From Orientallactaga sibirica (Eukaryota > Chordata > Mammalia > Rodentia > Dipodidae), in assembly GCA_036365145.1 (NCBI GenBank), contig JAEOAD010000005.1, forward strand, positions 3,224,001-3,288,000: DNA of 64,000 nucleotides, read 5' to 3'. The notes beneath the pieces are model-generated. The model did no database searches, had not been told where the DNA came from, and saw only the letters and a program-made list of their open reading frames with translations. The number at the start of each line of letters is the position of its first letter. The stretch's first letter is position 1. Both the position numbers and the translations under genes were made by a program. Below, in pieces: positions 11,810-21,508 of this stretch.

Positions 11810-12142
11810 TCCGTCTTCTCCCTGATGCCAGGGACGTCATGCATGCATGCGTGCAGCGGGGATGCTGTGGCGGGCGGCAGCCGGGTCGGCGGCGCCCTAC
11901 ATACGCGTCCTCGGGGAGGGGGAGAAGGCGCACGGGGAAGCCACTTGGTAACGGCCCCAAGGAGAGGCACGAACCCGGGCCGGCTCCCCACAGGGCCGTC
12001 CTGCGCCGGGGAAGCTGGCGCGGTCGCGGTCCTCCTCCCTCCCCGCCTCCTCCGCCCCTCGCCCGGGCAGGTAGCCCCCCACGGCAGCCGAGGACCAAGC
12101 CCCACGCGCGGCGAGGACGAGGACGGAGGATGCGCTAAGGCA

Positions 12143-12148
12143 ACTCAC
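12143..12148 (-). other. Ctnnd2: Exon 1 splice donor of Ctnnd2
   Basis: The minus strand reads TTCG then GTGAGT directly after the coding bases of exon 1. All six intronic donor positions match the consensus, and the phase (one base of a Gly codon) fits the known delta-catenin sequence. Confidence 0.88.
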
Positions 12149-12185
12149 CGAACGGCGCGGCGCCCGACTGCTTCCTGGCGAACAT
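12149..12185 (-). CDS. Ctnnd2: Ctnnd2 (delta-catenin) coding part of exon 1, partial
   Basis: The minus strand reads ATG, 12 codons and one extra base before a strong donor (GTGAGT). The residues are MFARKQSGAAPF followed by the first base of a Gly codon. From established knowledge, mouse delta-catenin begins MFARKQSGAAPFG and the human protein is very similar, with a phase-1 junction in this Gly codon. Delta-catenin is a p120-family armadillo protein that binds the juxtamembrane part of cadherins in neurons and acts at adherens junctions, dendrites and postsynaptic sites. Only this extreme N-terminus lies in the window; the coiled coil, armadillo repeats and C-terminal PDZ-binding motif would be encoded far to the left of position 1. 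The exon sits in a CpG island, as expected for this promoter. The start context is weak (T at -3, T at +4). Identity is inferred from a short peptide plus donor phase and island context, not from a search. Confidence 0.9.
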
Positions 12186-12221
12186 GCACCCGCCGCCAGC
12201 GACAGCTCCTCAGTCCCCGGA

Positions 12222-12287
12222 AAAAAAAAAAAAATCAACTAACAATAAATGATAAAAAATAAATAAAAAATAAAAATAAATAAACGA
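12222..12287 (-). repeat. AT-rich low-complexity tract inside the GC-rich island
   Basis: On the plus strand a 14-base A run is followed by a string of AAATAAAT-like units. In the sense (minus) direction it is a T-rich stretch ending only about 36 bases before the Ctnnd2 start codon. It interrupts very GC-rich sequence on both sides and could be an A-tail remnant of a small retroposon, an expanded microsatellite or a native AT-rich promoter element. Confidence 0.7.
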
Positions 12288-12333
12288 AGGCGTGCGCGCC
12301 GCCGCCCGTTCCCGGGGCTGGCTCGCAGGGCTT

Positions 12334-12369
12334 TCAGGGCAAGGTCCTGACCTTGCCCAACTGCAGCAT
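12334..12369 (-). other. Upstream ORF of 11 codons in the putative Ctnnd2 leader
   Basis: On the minus strand an ATG at 12,369 opens MLQLGKVRTLP and stops at TGA, about 150 bases before the main start codon. If transcription begins further upstream, ribosomes would meet this short frame first. Whether it is in the mature leader depends on the unknown start site. Confidence 0.45.
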
Positions 12370-12534
12370 CTTCGGCTCGGGTCGCGTGCGCGCCGCCCGC
12401 GGGGGGAACCAGGGATGCAGCCGGCCCGGAGCCCGGCGAGCGCCGCCGCGGGCCGCGGAGAGGCGGCGGCTCCCGACGCGAGTGCGCAGCGCCCGGCCCG
12501 GCCGCCCCGCCGAGCGCAGCAGAGCCCGCGAGCG

Positions 12535-12664
12535 AGCGAGCGCGCGCGAGACGGGGAGAGGGAGGGAGCGAGCGAGAGAGGGAGGGAGGGGGAGAGAAAG
12601 CAAGAGAGAGAGAGGGAGACGGAGAGAGGGAGAGAGGGAGAGAGAGGGAGAGAAGAGAGAGCGC
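12535..12664 (-). repeat. Purine/pyrimidine asymmetric tract (CT-rich in sense strand)
   Basis: The plus strand is almost pure purine (GAGAGGGAGGGAG-type units with GAGCGAGCG near the left edge), so the gene-sense strand is CT-rich. Such tracts are common in neuronal promoters and leaders and can form triplex structures. Several ORFs across it are only Arg/Glu or Ser/Leu low-complexity shadows. Confidence 0.8.
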
Positions 12665-13370
12665 AGCGCCCCCTGCCCGCCCGCCTCGCCGGCTCTCCGC
12701 CCTCCGCTCGGCTCCTCCAGGGCCGGCTGCAGCCGCGGGCGCGAGCTTGGGCTCCCCGCGCTGCGCCCCGCGCCCTGGGCGAGGCTGCTCCGGCGGCGCG
12801 CGGCGGCTCGGCTCGGCCCGGCCCGCACCTAGCAGCCCCCGGCCGCGCACCCCGGCGCCGGGCGAGAGGGGCAGCGCCCGGCCGGCCGCCGAAATCGGCC
12901 CCGGGTACAGAGCATGCCCAGTGCGGCCCGGGAGAGCGCGGCGCGGAGCGTCGCCACGCGCGTTCCACTTCTCCTGGTTTTCGCTGTAGCAGCAGCGGCG
13001 GAGAGGGGAGGAGGCCACGGGCTGCGAGGGGGGGAGCACATCCTGGACCTGAGATGGGAGGATGCTCCGGAGCCTGGAGGAAACGGGAAGGGAATGGTGA
13101 AGGAATAGAACCTCACGCTGGGTGGGAACGGTTGGCTGAGTAAGGGTCCGGGGACGCCTCCGCCCGTGTGCAAGCTGCCGACAGTGGATTCCCGTGGGGC
13201 TGATGCTGGTGGGCACGGGGCCGGCGAAGGAGGGGTTCTGGAGAAGCTGGTGAGGCGGGGAAGGCACCGGACAGCTCGTGGGTGCTGGCGGATGCTCGTG
13301 GAGAGCCCGGGGTTCTAGAGCGAAGGACGCACCACCTCCGCCGCGGGTTCTCTCCACAGCACCTGCCACA

Positions 13371-15720
<2,350 letters not shown>

Positions 15721-15734
15721 AAATATTACATCAT

Positions 15735-15899
15735 AGCTGGGCGTGGTGGCGCACGCCTTTAATCCTAGCACTCGGGAGGCAGAGGTAGGAGGATCGCTGA
15801 GAGTTCGAGGCCACCCTGAGACTACATAGTTAATTCCAGGTCAGCCTGGACCAGAGTGAGACCCTACCTCGCAAAACCAAAAAAACAAAACAAAACAAT
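15735..15899 (+). mobile_element. B1-type SINE with perfect target-site duplication
   Basis: The copy opens AGCTGGGCGTGGTGGCGC. The 13-base repeat AAATATTACATCA at 15,721-15,733 and 15,900-15,912 flanks it exactly. Confidence 0.97.
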
Positions 15900-15912
15900 A
15901 AATATTACATCA

Positions 15913-17028
15913 AATTCTCTAGAATAATAACAGCAATATAATCATAATGATGCTTGGTATATGATGCATACTTAGGGGAGTGTACTAAACACTATTGGCT
16001 GTTCATCATGAAAGATAACGACCTGTTCCTTTAAGATGGTGCTGTTCTTTGAAGACTTGGATGTGGTTAACTCATTTGTAGTAAGCACTTTTGTTAAGAT
16101 CAGTGTGTGGGTCATTTCACCGTTTGATTCAGAATTTCTCACTTCAAGCAGACTGTCTTTTCTTATCCCTGGAACCCATATGATGGCAGCAAGCATTTAG
16201 TCATTCAGAAAATGGTTACAGAGCATTGGTTGTGGTTCAGTACTGGGCTAAAGCTGAGGGATTCCTCATCCTCACGAGGCTTGACTGTAAACTGTGGTTA
16301 TCGGAGGATAGAAGGAAAGGAGGCACCCCGAGGAAGGAACACTAGGGGCCGATGACTCCCACGTATCCTCACGTTTTCCACCTGTGTGTACAAGGTAGAG
16401 TGCTAAGGAGCATTCCTTAATGTCCCTTCCTCCCAATGTTTCCTAATTATTTTTAGCTCCTCACAAGTTCTGGTTTCTGTGCTAGGACATGGGTAGAGTC
16501 AAGCGGAAATAGTGTGTAAAGTTCTAAAGCAAAGCCAGGAGAGGGCACATTTGGCACAGCACAAGTTGCTGGGAGACACCAGGTAGCCAGAAGTTACCCT
16601 GAGTGGAGGACTCAGATCCTCGCAGGCACCAAGGTCATAATTCAGTACTGAAGCCTGAACTCAGTGTGGCCTGGTCAGGTAGAGAACAGGGCACTGCGGG
16701 AATCCTCAGAAACGGGTGATGGATCAGAGATCCAGGCCAACAGGCACCAGGGACTTCCAGGAACAGAAAGAAGACATCGAACAATAGAGCATGGGCCCAG
16801 ACAAGAGAGAGCGATTTTATGCTGTGACCAACCAAGCGGCACCGTCAAGCAGAGGGCCTCCTTGTGGATGAAGGAATGGACTCCCGTATTGGCTGGCCTG
16901 AAGCCTACAAGCAGGGATATGAAGGAGGAGCTATAGAAAATGACATCCAGGAATGGAAATGGGGACTTCCATATGGTCCATTCAAACTTCTAGATAGATA
17001 AATTTAAAATCAGAATTTATCTGATATA
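15913..17028. other. Intergenic, no recognised gene
   Basis: Unique sequence. The part at about 16,196-16,312 loosely resembles an ancient L2-type repeat but is too diverged to call. Confidence 0.4.
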
Positions 17029-17040
17029 AAAGGTGTCTGC

Positions 17041-17211
17041 AGCCGGGCATGGTGGCGCACGCCTTTAATCCCAGCACTCGGGAGGCAGAGGTAGTAGAAT
17101 CGCTGAGGGTTCGAGGCCACCCTGAGACTACATAGTTAATTCCAGGTCAGCCTGGGACAGAGTGAGACCCTACCTTGCAAAACCAAAAAAATTAAAATTA
17201 AAATTAAAAAA
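17041..17211 (+). mobile_element. B1-type SINE
   Basis: The body AGCCGGGCATGGTGGCGCAC is followed by an AAATTAAAATT-type tail. The flanks carry AAAGGTGTCTGC and AAAGGTATCCGC, a diverged target-site duplication. Confidence 0.95.
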
Positions 17212-17419
17212 AAGGTATCCGCAAAGGTTGTTTTGACACCAAAAACAAAGGTCGATAATTCTTAATGTAGACATTACCCCAAGAGGTATTTTGCGTAAGA
17301 AGGTATCTATTTTATTGACACCAGAGTGGTCACATACCACAGTGCTGTCTGAGAGCTTTGTTACTTCTGAGCATTGTGATGATTTATCCCTGGTTTTTAA
17401 CTTGACAGGATTTAGAATC

Positions 17420-17955
17420 ACCATGGAAACAAATCTCTGCTCTTGTTTATGAGGGATTTTCTAGATGAATTTGGTTGAGGTGAGAAGGCCTACACTAACA
17501 ATGAGTGGCACCATCCTATGGGCTGGATCCATTGCTCTCTCTGCTCCCCTCCTGTTGCCGTGATGATGTGATGGCAGCTTTCTGCTCTTGCCATGCATTC
17601 CCTGCCACCAAGGACATCCCCTTGAAACCATAAGCCAAAAATAAATTATGGAAACAAATCTGTGGTCTTGGTAATGGGGGAATTTCTAGATTAATATAGT
17701 TGAGGTGAGAGGACCCACCCTAATGTGGTAGGGAGCACCATTCCATGGGCTCTGTTCCAGGATGGATAATAAGGAGAAAGCTAGCAGAGCACTCAGCATT
17801 CACTTCTCTCTTCCTCCTCCCTGCTGATGTGAGGATGTGTCACCATCTCCCTGCTCCTGCCAAGACAGAATTCCCCCTTGAAATTATAAGCCACAAAATA
17901 AACCTTTCCATTCTTCTGCTACTTCGAGTCAAGGATTGTGTCACAGAAATGAGAA
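17420..17955 (+). repeat. Two head-to-tail copies of a dispersed rodent LTR-like repeat
   Basis: Copy A (17,420-17,646) and copy B (17,647-17,955) share ATGGAAACAAATCT, a GAGGTGAGA motif, CCATGGGCT and a terminal AAGCCAAAAATAAA-like block. A third relative lies at about 53,985-54,360. The family resembles mammalian MaLR-type LTRs; I cannot name it. Confidence 0.6.
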
Positions 17956-18564
17956 TGAAGGAACTGATGCAAGGGCCTTATTCTCAAGCGTGCATGCCTA
18001 CACTGATCTATCTTGCACAGCAACCAGGAACATTCCTTGAACATTTAATTCTAAAAGGCATTTAATTTTATAGAAATACCAACTGTAGGAAGATTGAATG
18101 CTTTTTCTTTTCAAAAACTGACTCAAGTTCTTCATATAACAAAAAGCTTGTATCACGTACATCAGCAAGAGAATACTCATGCATCAGTCTGTTTTTATAA
18201 CAATATACATATGTTAAGGTTGCCAAAGGCATGAGTAGGTGAGTACCTGGTTAGCTTGTCTAACATTGTTGTAACCAAGCACTTGCACGACGGAAAGCAT
18301 ACCATTTTATTTTACATAACTTCCCTTCTATTCTCAACATTTATGTTAGGCTATTGTGTCTATTTAAAGTTAGTTAATACCTATGGATTTCTCACCAATA
18401 TATATAACAAGGTAAGCATAGCACAATATTTGTGGTGAAGATGTACCATTAAGGTTCAACAGGTGTACAGAATGAAATAGTGAAATGAAACAGGGTCTTA
18501 TGTGTTCCAGACTGGCCTCAAACTCACTCTGTGGAATAAGTTACCTATTGACACTTTCCCCCTT
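17956..18564. other. Intergenic sequence left of the retrovirus
   Basis: Unique AT-rich sequence; a short piece at about 18,490-18,535 resembles part of a reversed B1 body. No gene seen. Confidence 0.45.
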
Positions 18565-19213
18565 TGTAGAGAGCTGCGAGGTGCCGCGCCTTAAAGATGG
18601 CGCTGGCTTCCGCCTTCCGCCTTCCCGATGGCGAGTGCTCTCCTGGATAAACAAGTCCTTATTTGGCTTGGGTCGTGATCTAGGCTTGCTTCCGCATATG
18701 TGGACCTATCTGCATTCACCACGTGGCACACCAGGGTTGGCTGTTCAAAGGCTTCTTAAGCTTTGGGCGGGCTTGTCCTGGGCGCGTTCAGTCAGTGGGT
18801 CAGTGAGTGAGTGAGTGAGTGGGGGAGTGAGTCAGGGGCAGTGAGTGAGTGAGTCTGTGAGTCAGGCAGTGAGTCAGTGAGTGAGTGAGTGAGTGAGGCA
18901 GTGAAGCAGGCAGTCAGTGAGTGAGTGAGTGAGTGAGGGAGTGAGTCAGGCAGTGAGTGAGTGAGCAGGCAGTGAGTGAGTGAGTGAGCAGTGAGTCAGT
19001 GAGTGAGTGAAGCAGGCAGTCAGGCAGGCAGTCAGTGAGTGAGTGAGTGAGTGAGTGAGTGAGTGAGTGAGTCAGAGAGTGAGGCAGTCAGGCAGTGAGT
19101 GAGTGAGTGAGTGAGTCAGTCGGGGTCAGAAGATTGTTCAAGGTTCCTGAATAAACGGCTGAAAGAAGAGTCCGAGTGTTGCGTCTTCCTTGCTGGTCGA
19201 GGCGGTCGCGACA
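18565..19213 (+). repeat. 5' LTR
   Basis: Begins TGTAGAGAGCTGCGAGG and ends GGTCGCGACA, the TG...CA ends of an LTR. It contains a YY1-like AAGATGGCGC (about 18,594), a long GTGA-type minisatellite (18,785-19,125) and AATAAA at 19,150-19,155. The matching copy starts at 21,509. Confidence 0.9.
18785..19125 (+). repeat. GTGA/GTCAG/GCA minisatellite within the 5' LTR
   Basis: The array is built from GTGA repeats interspersed with GTCAG and GCAG units, about 340 bases long. The same array type, with different order, sits in the 3' LTR. Confidence 0.95.
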
Positions 19214-19215
19214 AA

Positions 19216-19235
19216 TGGTGGCCCGTACGGGGAAC
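19216..19235 (+). other. Putative primer-binding site of the retrovirus
   Basis: TGGTGGCCCGTACGGGGAAC begins two bases after the LTR end, the usual place and TGG start of a tRNA primer-binding site. The cognate tRNA could not be decided by eye. Confidence 0.6.
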
Positions 19236-19268
19236 TCAGAACTTGCAGGGCAGCTAGCTGGTAAGTTC

Positions 19269-19277
19269 CAGGTAAGT
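19269..19277 (+). other. Retroviral leader splice donor candidate
   Basis: CAGGTAAGT fits the donor consensus fully and lies 36 bases after the primer-binding site, where simple retroviruses place the env splice donor. Confidence 0.45.
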
Positions 19278-19335
19278 GGACAAAAAGGGTAAAGGCAAGT
19301 TTTCCGGTAGAGAGACGATAAGGTCCCATAGCAAA

Positions 19336-19407
19336 ATGGGCAATACATCTTCCAGTATTAGGGTTAAAAGGCGCCACAATAAGGTTTCCTTAGAGGAAAC
19401 GCAGTGA
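19336..19407 (+). pseudogene. First Gag-like start in the leader, terminated early
   Basis: An ATG opens a 23-codon frame beginning MGNTSSS, a myristoylation-like N-terminus as in retroviral Gag proteins, and stops at TGA. A second, different Gag-like start lies 660 bases downstream. This may be a leftover from a recombinant leader or a chance frame. Confidence 0.35.
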
Positions 19408-19626
19408 GAAGATTTCTTAAGAATGATAGCCGGCCAATTAATGTATATTTGTTCGTGTGTCTTATTAGTGTATAAAAGTTGGTTAACCTCATGTGGTGTA
19501 TTTGTGTTGTAGTGTGTCTAGTCATATTACATAGGGCAAACGAGAATGATTCAGAAGCAGTTAAAAAAAAAAAAATTTTAGAGGAGGTGAGAGAAGAGCG
19601 CTCGAGTAAAACATCTAAAAGAAAAA

Positions 19627-19771
19627 GTAAGGTTCCTGAATAAACTGTTGAAAGAAGAGTCCGAAGAGGGACTCAGAACTTTCTGCAGTCAGGGCAGTAG
19701 TAAGGTTCCTGAATAAACTGTTGAAAGAAGAGTCCGAAGAGGGACTCAGAACTTTCTGCAGTCAGGGCAGT
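19627..19771 (+). repeat. 73-bp tandem repeat in the retroviral leader, related to LTR R region
   Basis: Two copies (19,627-19,699 and 19,700-19,771) begin GTAAGGTTCCTGAATAAAC and include GAAAGAAGAGTCCG. The same words occur at the end of each LTR, so R-like sequence has been copied into the leader. Confidence 0.9.
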
Positions 19772-19779
19772 GCACTGGT

Positions 19780-19932
19780 AAGTTCCCAGGTAAGGTGGGA
19801 ATCCCGCGACAAAAGCGGGATTTTGCTCTTCTCGGTAAAAAAGAGGGAGCAGGAAAGTTCCCAGGTAAGGTGGGAATCCGCGACAAAAGCGGGGAATTTT
19901 GCTCCTCTCGGTAGAAAAAGAGGGAGCAGGAA
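19780..19932 (+). repeat. 75-bp tandem repeat in the retroviral leader
   Basis: Two copies (19,780-19,854 and 19,855-19,932) begin AAGTTCCCAGGTAAGGTGGG and end near AGAGGGAGCAGG. A weaker third relative directly follows the primer-binding site at about 19,258-19,320. Each unit contains an AGGTAAG donor-like word. Confidence 0.88.
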
Positions 19933-19994
19933 GGGTTCGCGGTGTAGCGAACCAAAAGTAAAAGTTTTAAAAGAATTTTTGCAAAAAATTAGCC

Positions 19995-20373
19995 ATGGGC
20001 GCTTCTCACTCGCACCCAATTTTTGGCTCTGAATGAGCTGCTTCGTTCAAAAAACTTAAAGATAAAGGGGAGTACCCTGGAGAGGTTCCTGGAGGAATGT
20101 GATGCCATAGCCCCTTGGTTTGCGTGCTCTGGAAGTCTTACAATCCCTTCATGGGAAAATTTGGGCGAAGATCTTGATTTTGCAGCAGACCAAGGCACGC
20201 TTAAGGGCGGGGTAAGATCGATCTGGAGGTTAGTGAGGAACTGCCTCGAGGAAGAAAGGTCGGAAAAGGCAAACAATGAAAAGGGGAAGGAAAGACTGCA
20301 GAGGACTTTGTTGGAACTGGGCTACTGGCATAAGGGATGGCTACGTTCCGCTATCCAGGCCCAGAAAGTTTGA
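19995..20373 (+). pseudogene. Gag matrix remnant, frameshifted
   Basis: An ATG at 19,995 opens MGASHS, a typical myristoylation context, but this frame meets TGA at 20,034 after 13 codons. The body that looks like a betaretroviral matrix domain continues in the +1 frame from about 20,023 to the stop at 20,371-20,373, including a conserved-looking APWF near residue 30. The protein is thus broken near its N-terminus and truncated after the matrix region; no capsid or nucleocapsid zinc knuckle is seen. Confidence 0.7.
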
Positions 20374-20728
20374 TCAAAGTTAAATTTGTAATGGACTGAT
20401 GTGCTTGGCTAAAGATATCGGACTGAGATTTTAAGATTTTAAGTTGAAAAACCTCAAGCAAGTTAAAAGCAGAGGCACTGAGACGGTTTTAGGTTACTGA
20501 AGCTGCTATTGTCAACGCATTAGCAATCTTAAGGAAGGTGGAAGGAAGGTGGCCTGACTTGATTTACATTAAAACAATGGAGAGGATGCCTGAGGAAAGA
20601 CTGTAAAAAATGCAAATTCTTGGAAAGAGCTGACTGGAGAAGGAACCTGCTTTTCAAGGCTATATTGAACTTGAACATTTTACATCATATACGGTTATCA
20701 GTTTACAGGGGCTAGGGACAGAATGTGG

Positions 20729-20890
20729 TGGTTTGATTCAGGTGTCCCCCATAAACTTCAAGTGTTCTGAATGCTAGGTTCCCAGCTGATGGCAATTTGG
20801 GAATTAACACCTCCTGGAGGCAGAGTATTGTTGGGGGCGGGCTTATGGGTATAATAACCAGCTTCCCCTTGCCAGTGTTTTGACCAATGC
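20729..20890 (+). repeat. LTR-like dispersed repeat head inside the retrovirus
   Basis: The segment opens TGTGGTGGTTTGATTCAGG and CCCCCATAAACTT, the head of a MaLR-like repeat seen elsewhere at 32,250 and 58,070. Only the 5' part is present. Confidence 0.6.
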
Positions 20891-20965
20891 TAGCCTCGCA
20901 GCCGCCGTGGCTCAGTTAACTCAAAATATATAAATTATACTAGGGCTGCAAATTTATCCAGATTT

Positions 20966-21235
20966 TTGTCTAGTTTTCTATTACAGAATTGGTCGCTTGA
21001 ATTTGAAGATACCTTAAGAGAACTGAGACTGGCAGTAGTTAATGTGAATTCTGCCCGCATGGACCTCTCCTTTGCCTCTGGATTGTCATCTTGGCTGATC
21101 TCCGCTATGAATCATCTGAAGGAATGGGCGGGTTTGGGTGCTCTTTAGCAGGCCTTCTGTTACTGGTCTCTTTGGTTTGCTTGTGGTGTCTGTGTAAAAT
21201 CAGGGTCACGCAATGACGGGATGCAGCTATGATCA
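20966..21235 (+). pseudogene. Env transmembrane-subunit remnant, broken
   Basis: A 60-codon frame with an amphipathic segment and a Trp-containing pre-membrane segment (LKEWAGLG) ends at a TAG near 21,148. A strongly hydrophobic segment (AGLLLLVSLVCLWCLCK) follows at once in another frame, matching the membrane anchor and basic tail expected next in a retroviral TM protein. The surface subunit is absent and the frame is disrupted between the two parts. Confidence 0.6.
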
Positions 21236-21497
21236 TTCAAGCCTTTACTGCCATAGAGGCTGCACAGTCCCCCTAAGTCTGGCTGGCTACAATTAAAAGT
21301 TAATCTTCTTCCTGCTCAGGTTGCGAGGCTAAGCACTGCACTCTGGGTTAGCCCTAGAAATCCAGAGAAGAGCATGTTTGATTGCATGCGGGTTGATGCC
21401 CCAGATCCCGCCTCTGAGAAAAAGGCATCAGGGTTGCAAAAATACGCATCATCAGAGATCAGACCTCTACTCTTACCTGTGGCTTGTTTTAAAACAT

Positions 21498-21508
21498 AAA
21501 AGGGGAAC
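21498..21508 (+). other. Polypurine tract of the retrovirus
   Basis: AAAAGGGGAAC sits directly before the TG of the 3' LTR, the usual plus-strand priming site. Confidence 0.8.

Larger units (their letters stand above)
1..12148 (-). other. Ctnnd2: 5' part of Ctnnd2 intron 1
   Basis: Everything left of the exon 1 donor is read as intron 1 because no acceptor plus conserved coding frame was found. The stretch holds at least six tRNA-type SINEs and three B1 SINEs, mostly between 0.26 and 4.9 kb, and long unique AT-rich sequence between 4.9 and 11.5 kb. Intron 1 of this gene is very large in other mammals, which agrees with the absence of exon 2 here. Confidence 0.75.
12186..13350 (-). promoter_or_regulatory. 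Ctnnd2: Ctnnd2 5' UTR and core promoter region
   Basis: This GC-rich, CpG-dense block lies immediately 5' of the delta-catenin start codon on the minus strand. It holds an AT-rich tract (12,222-12,287), a short upstream ORF (12,334-12,369), a CT-rich tract in the sense direction (about 12,535-12,664) and several GC boxes. The transcription start cannot be fixed from sequence, so the boundary between UTR and promoter is open. No convincing TATA box at a usual distance was chosen, and dispersed initiation typical of CpG islands is likely. Confidence 0.75.
11600..13370. promoter_or_regulatory. CpG island spanning Ctnnd2 exon 1
   Basis: CpG dinucleotides and GC content rise abruptly at about 11.6 kb and fall again near 13.4 kb, whereas the rest of the window is AT-rich and CpG-poor outside SINEs and the retroviral LTRs. 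The island covers the start of intron 1, exon 1 and the upstream promoter. It contains no recognisable SINE, which fits a constrained promoter region. Confidence 0.9.

Noticed and set aside
11600..12262. 220-codon plus-strand frame and 171/163-codon minus-strand frames
   Set aside because: They overlap exon 1 of Ctnnd2 and its intron start, cross the C-rich repeat and resemble no protein family.
12914..13108. 64-codon frame with a signal-peptide-like hydrophobic stretch
   Set aside because: It stops before any donor, lies in GC-rich promoter DNA antisense to Ctnnd2, and has no recognisable mature part.
12210..13369. Frames of 252, 376, 283 and 164 codons across the CpG island on both strands
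   Set aside because: High GC lowers stop frequency; the products are Arg/Pro/Ala/Ser low-complexity, overlap on both strands, and conflict with the delta-catenin start found in the same block.
16196..16312. Possible L2-type ancient repeat
   Set aside because: Only a loose likeness over about 100 bases; not enough to name.
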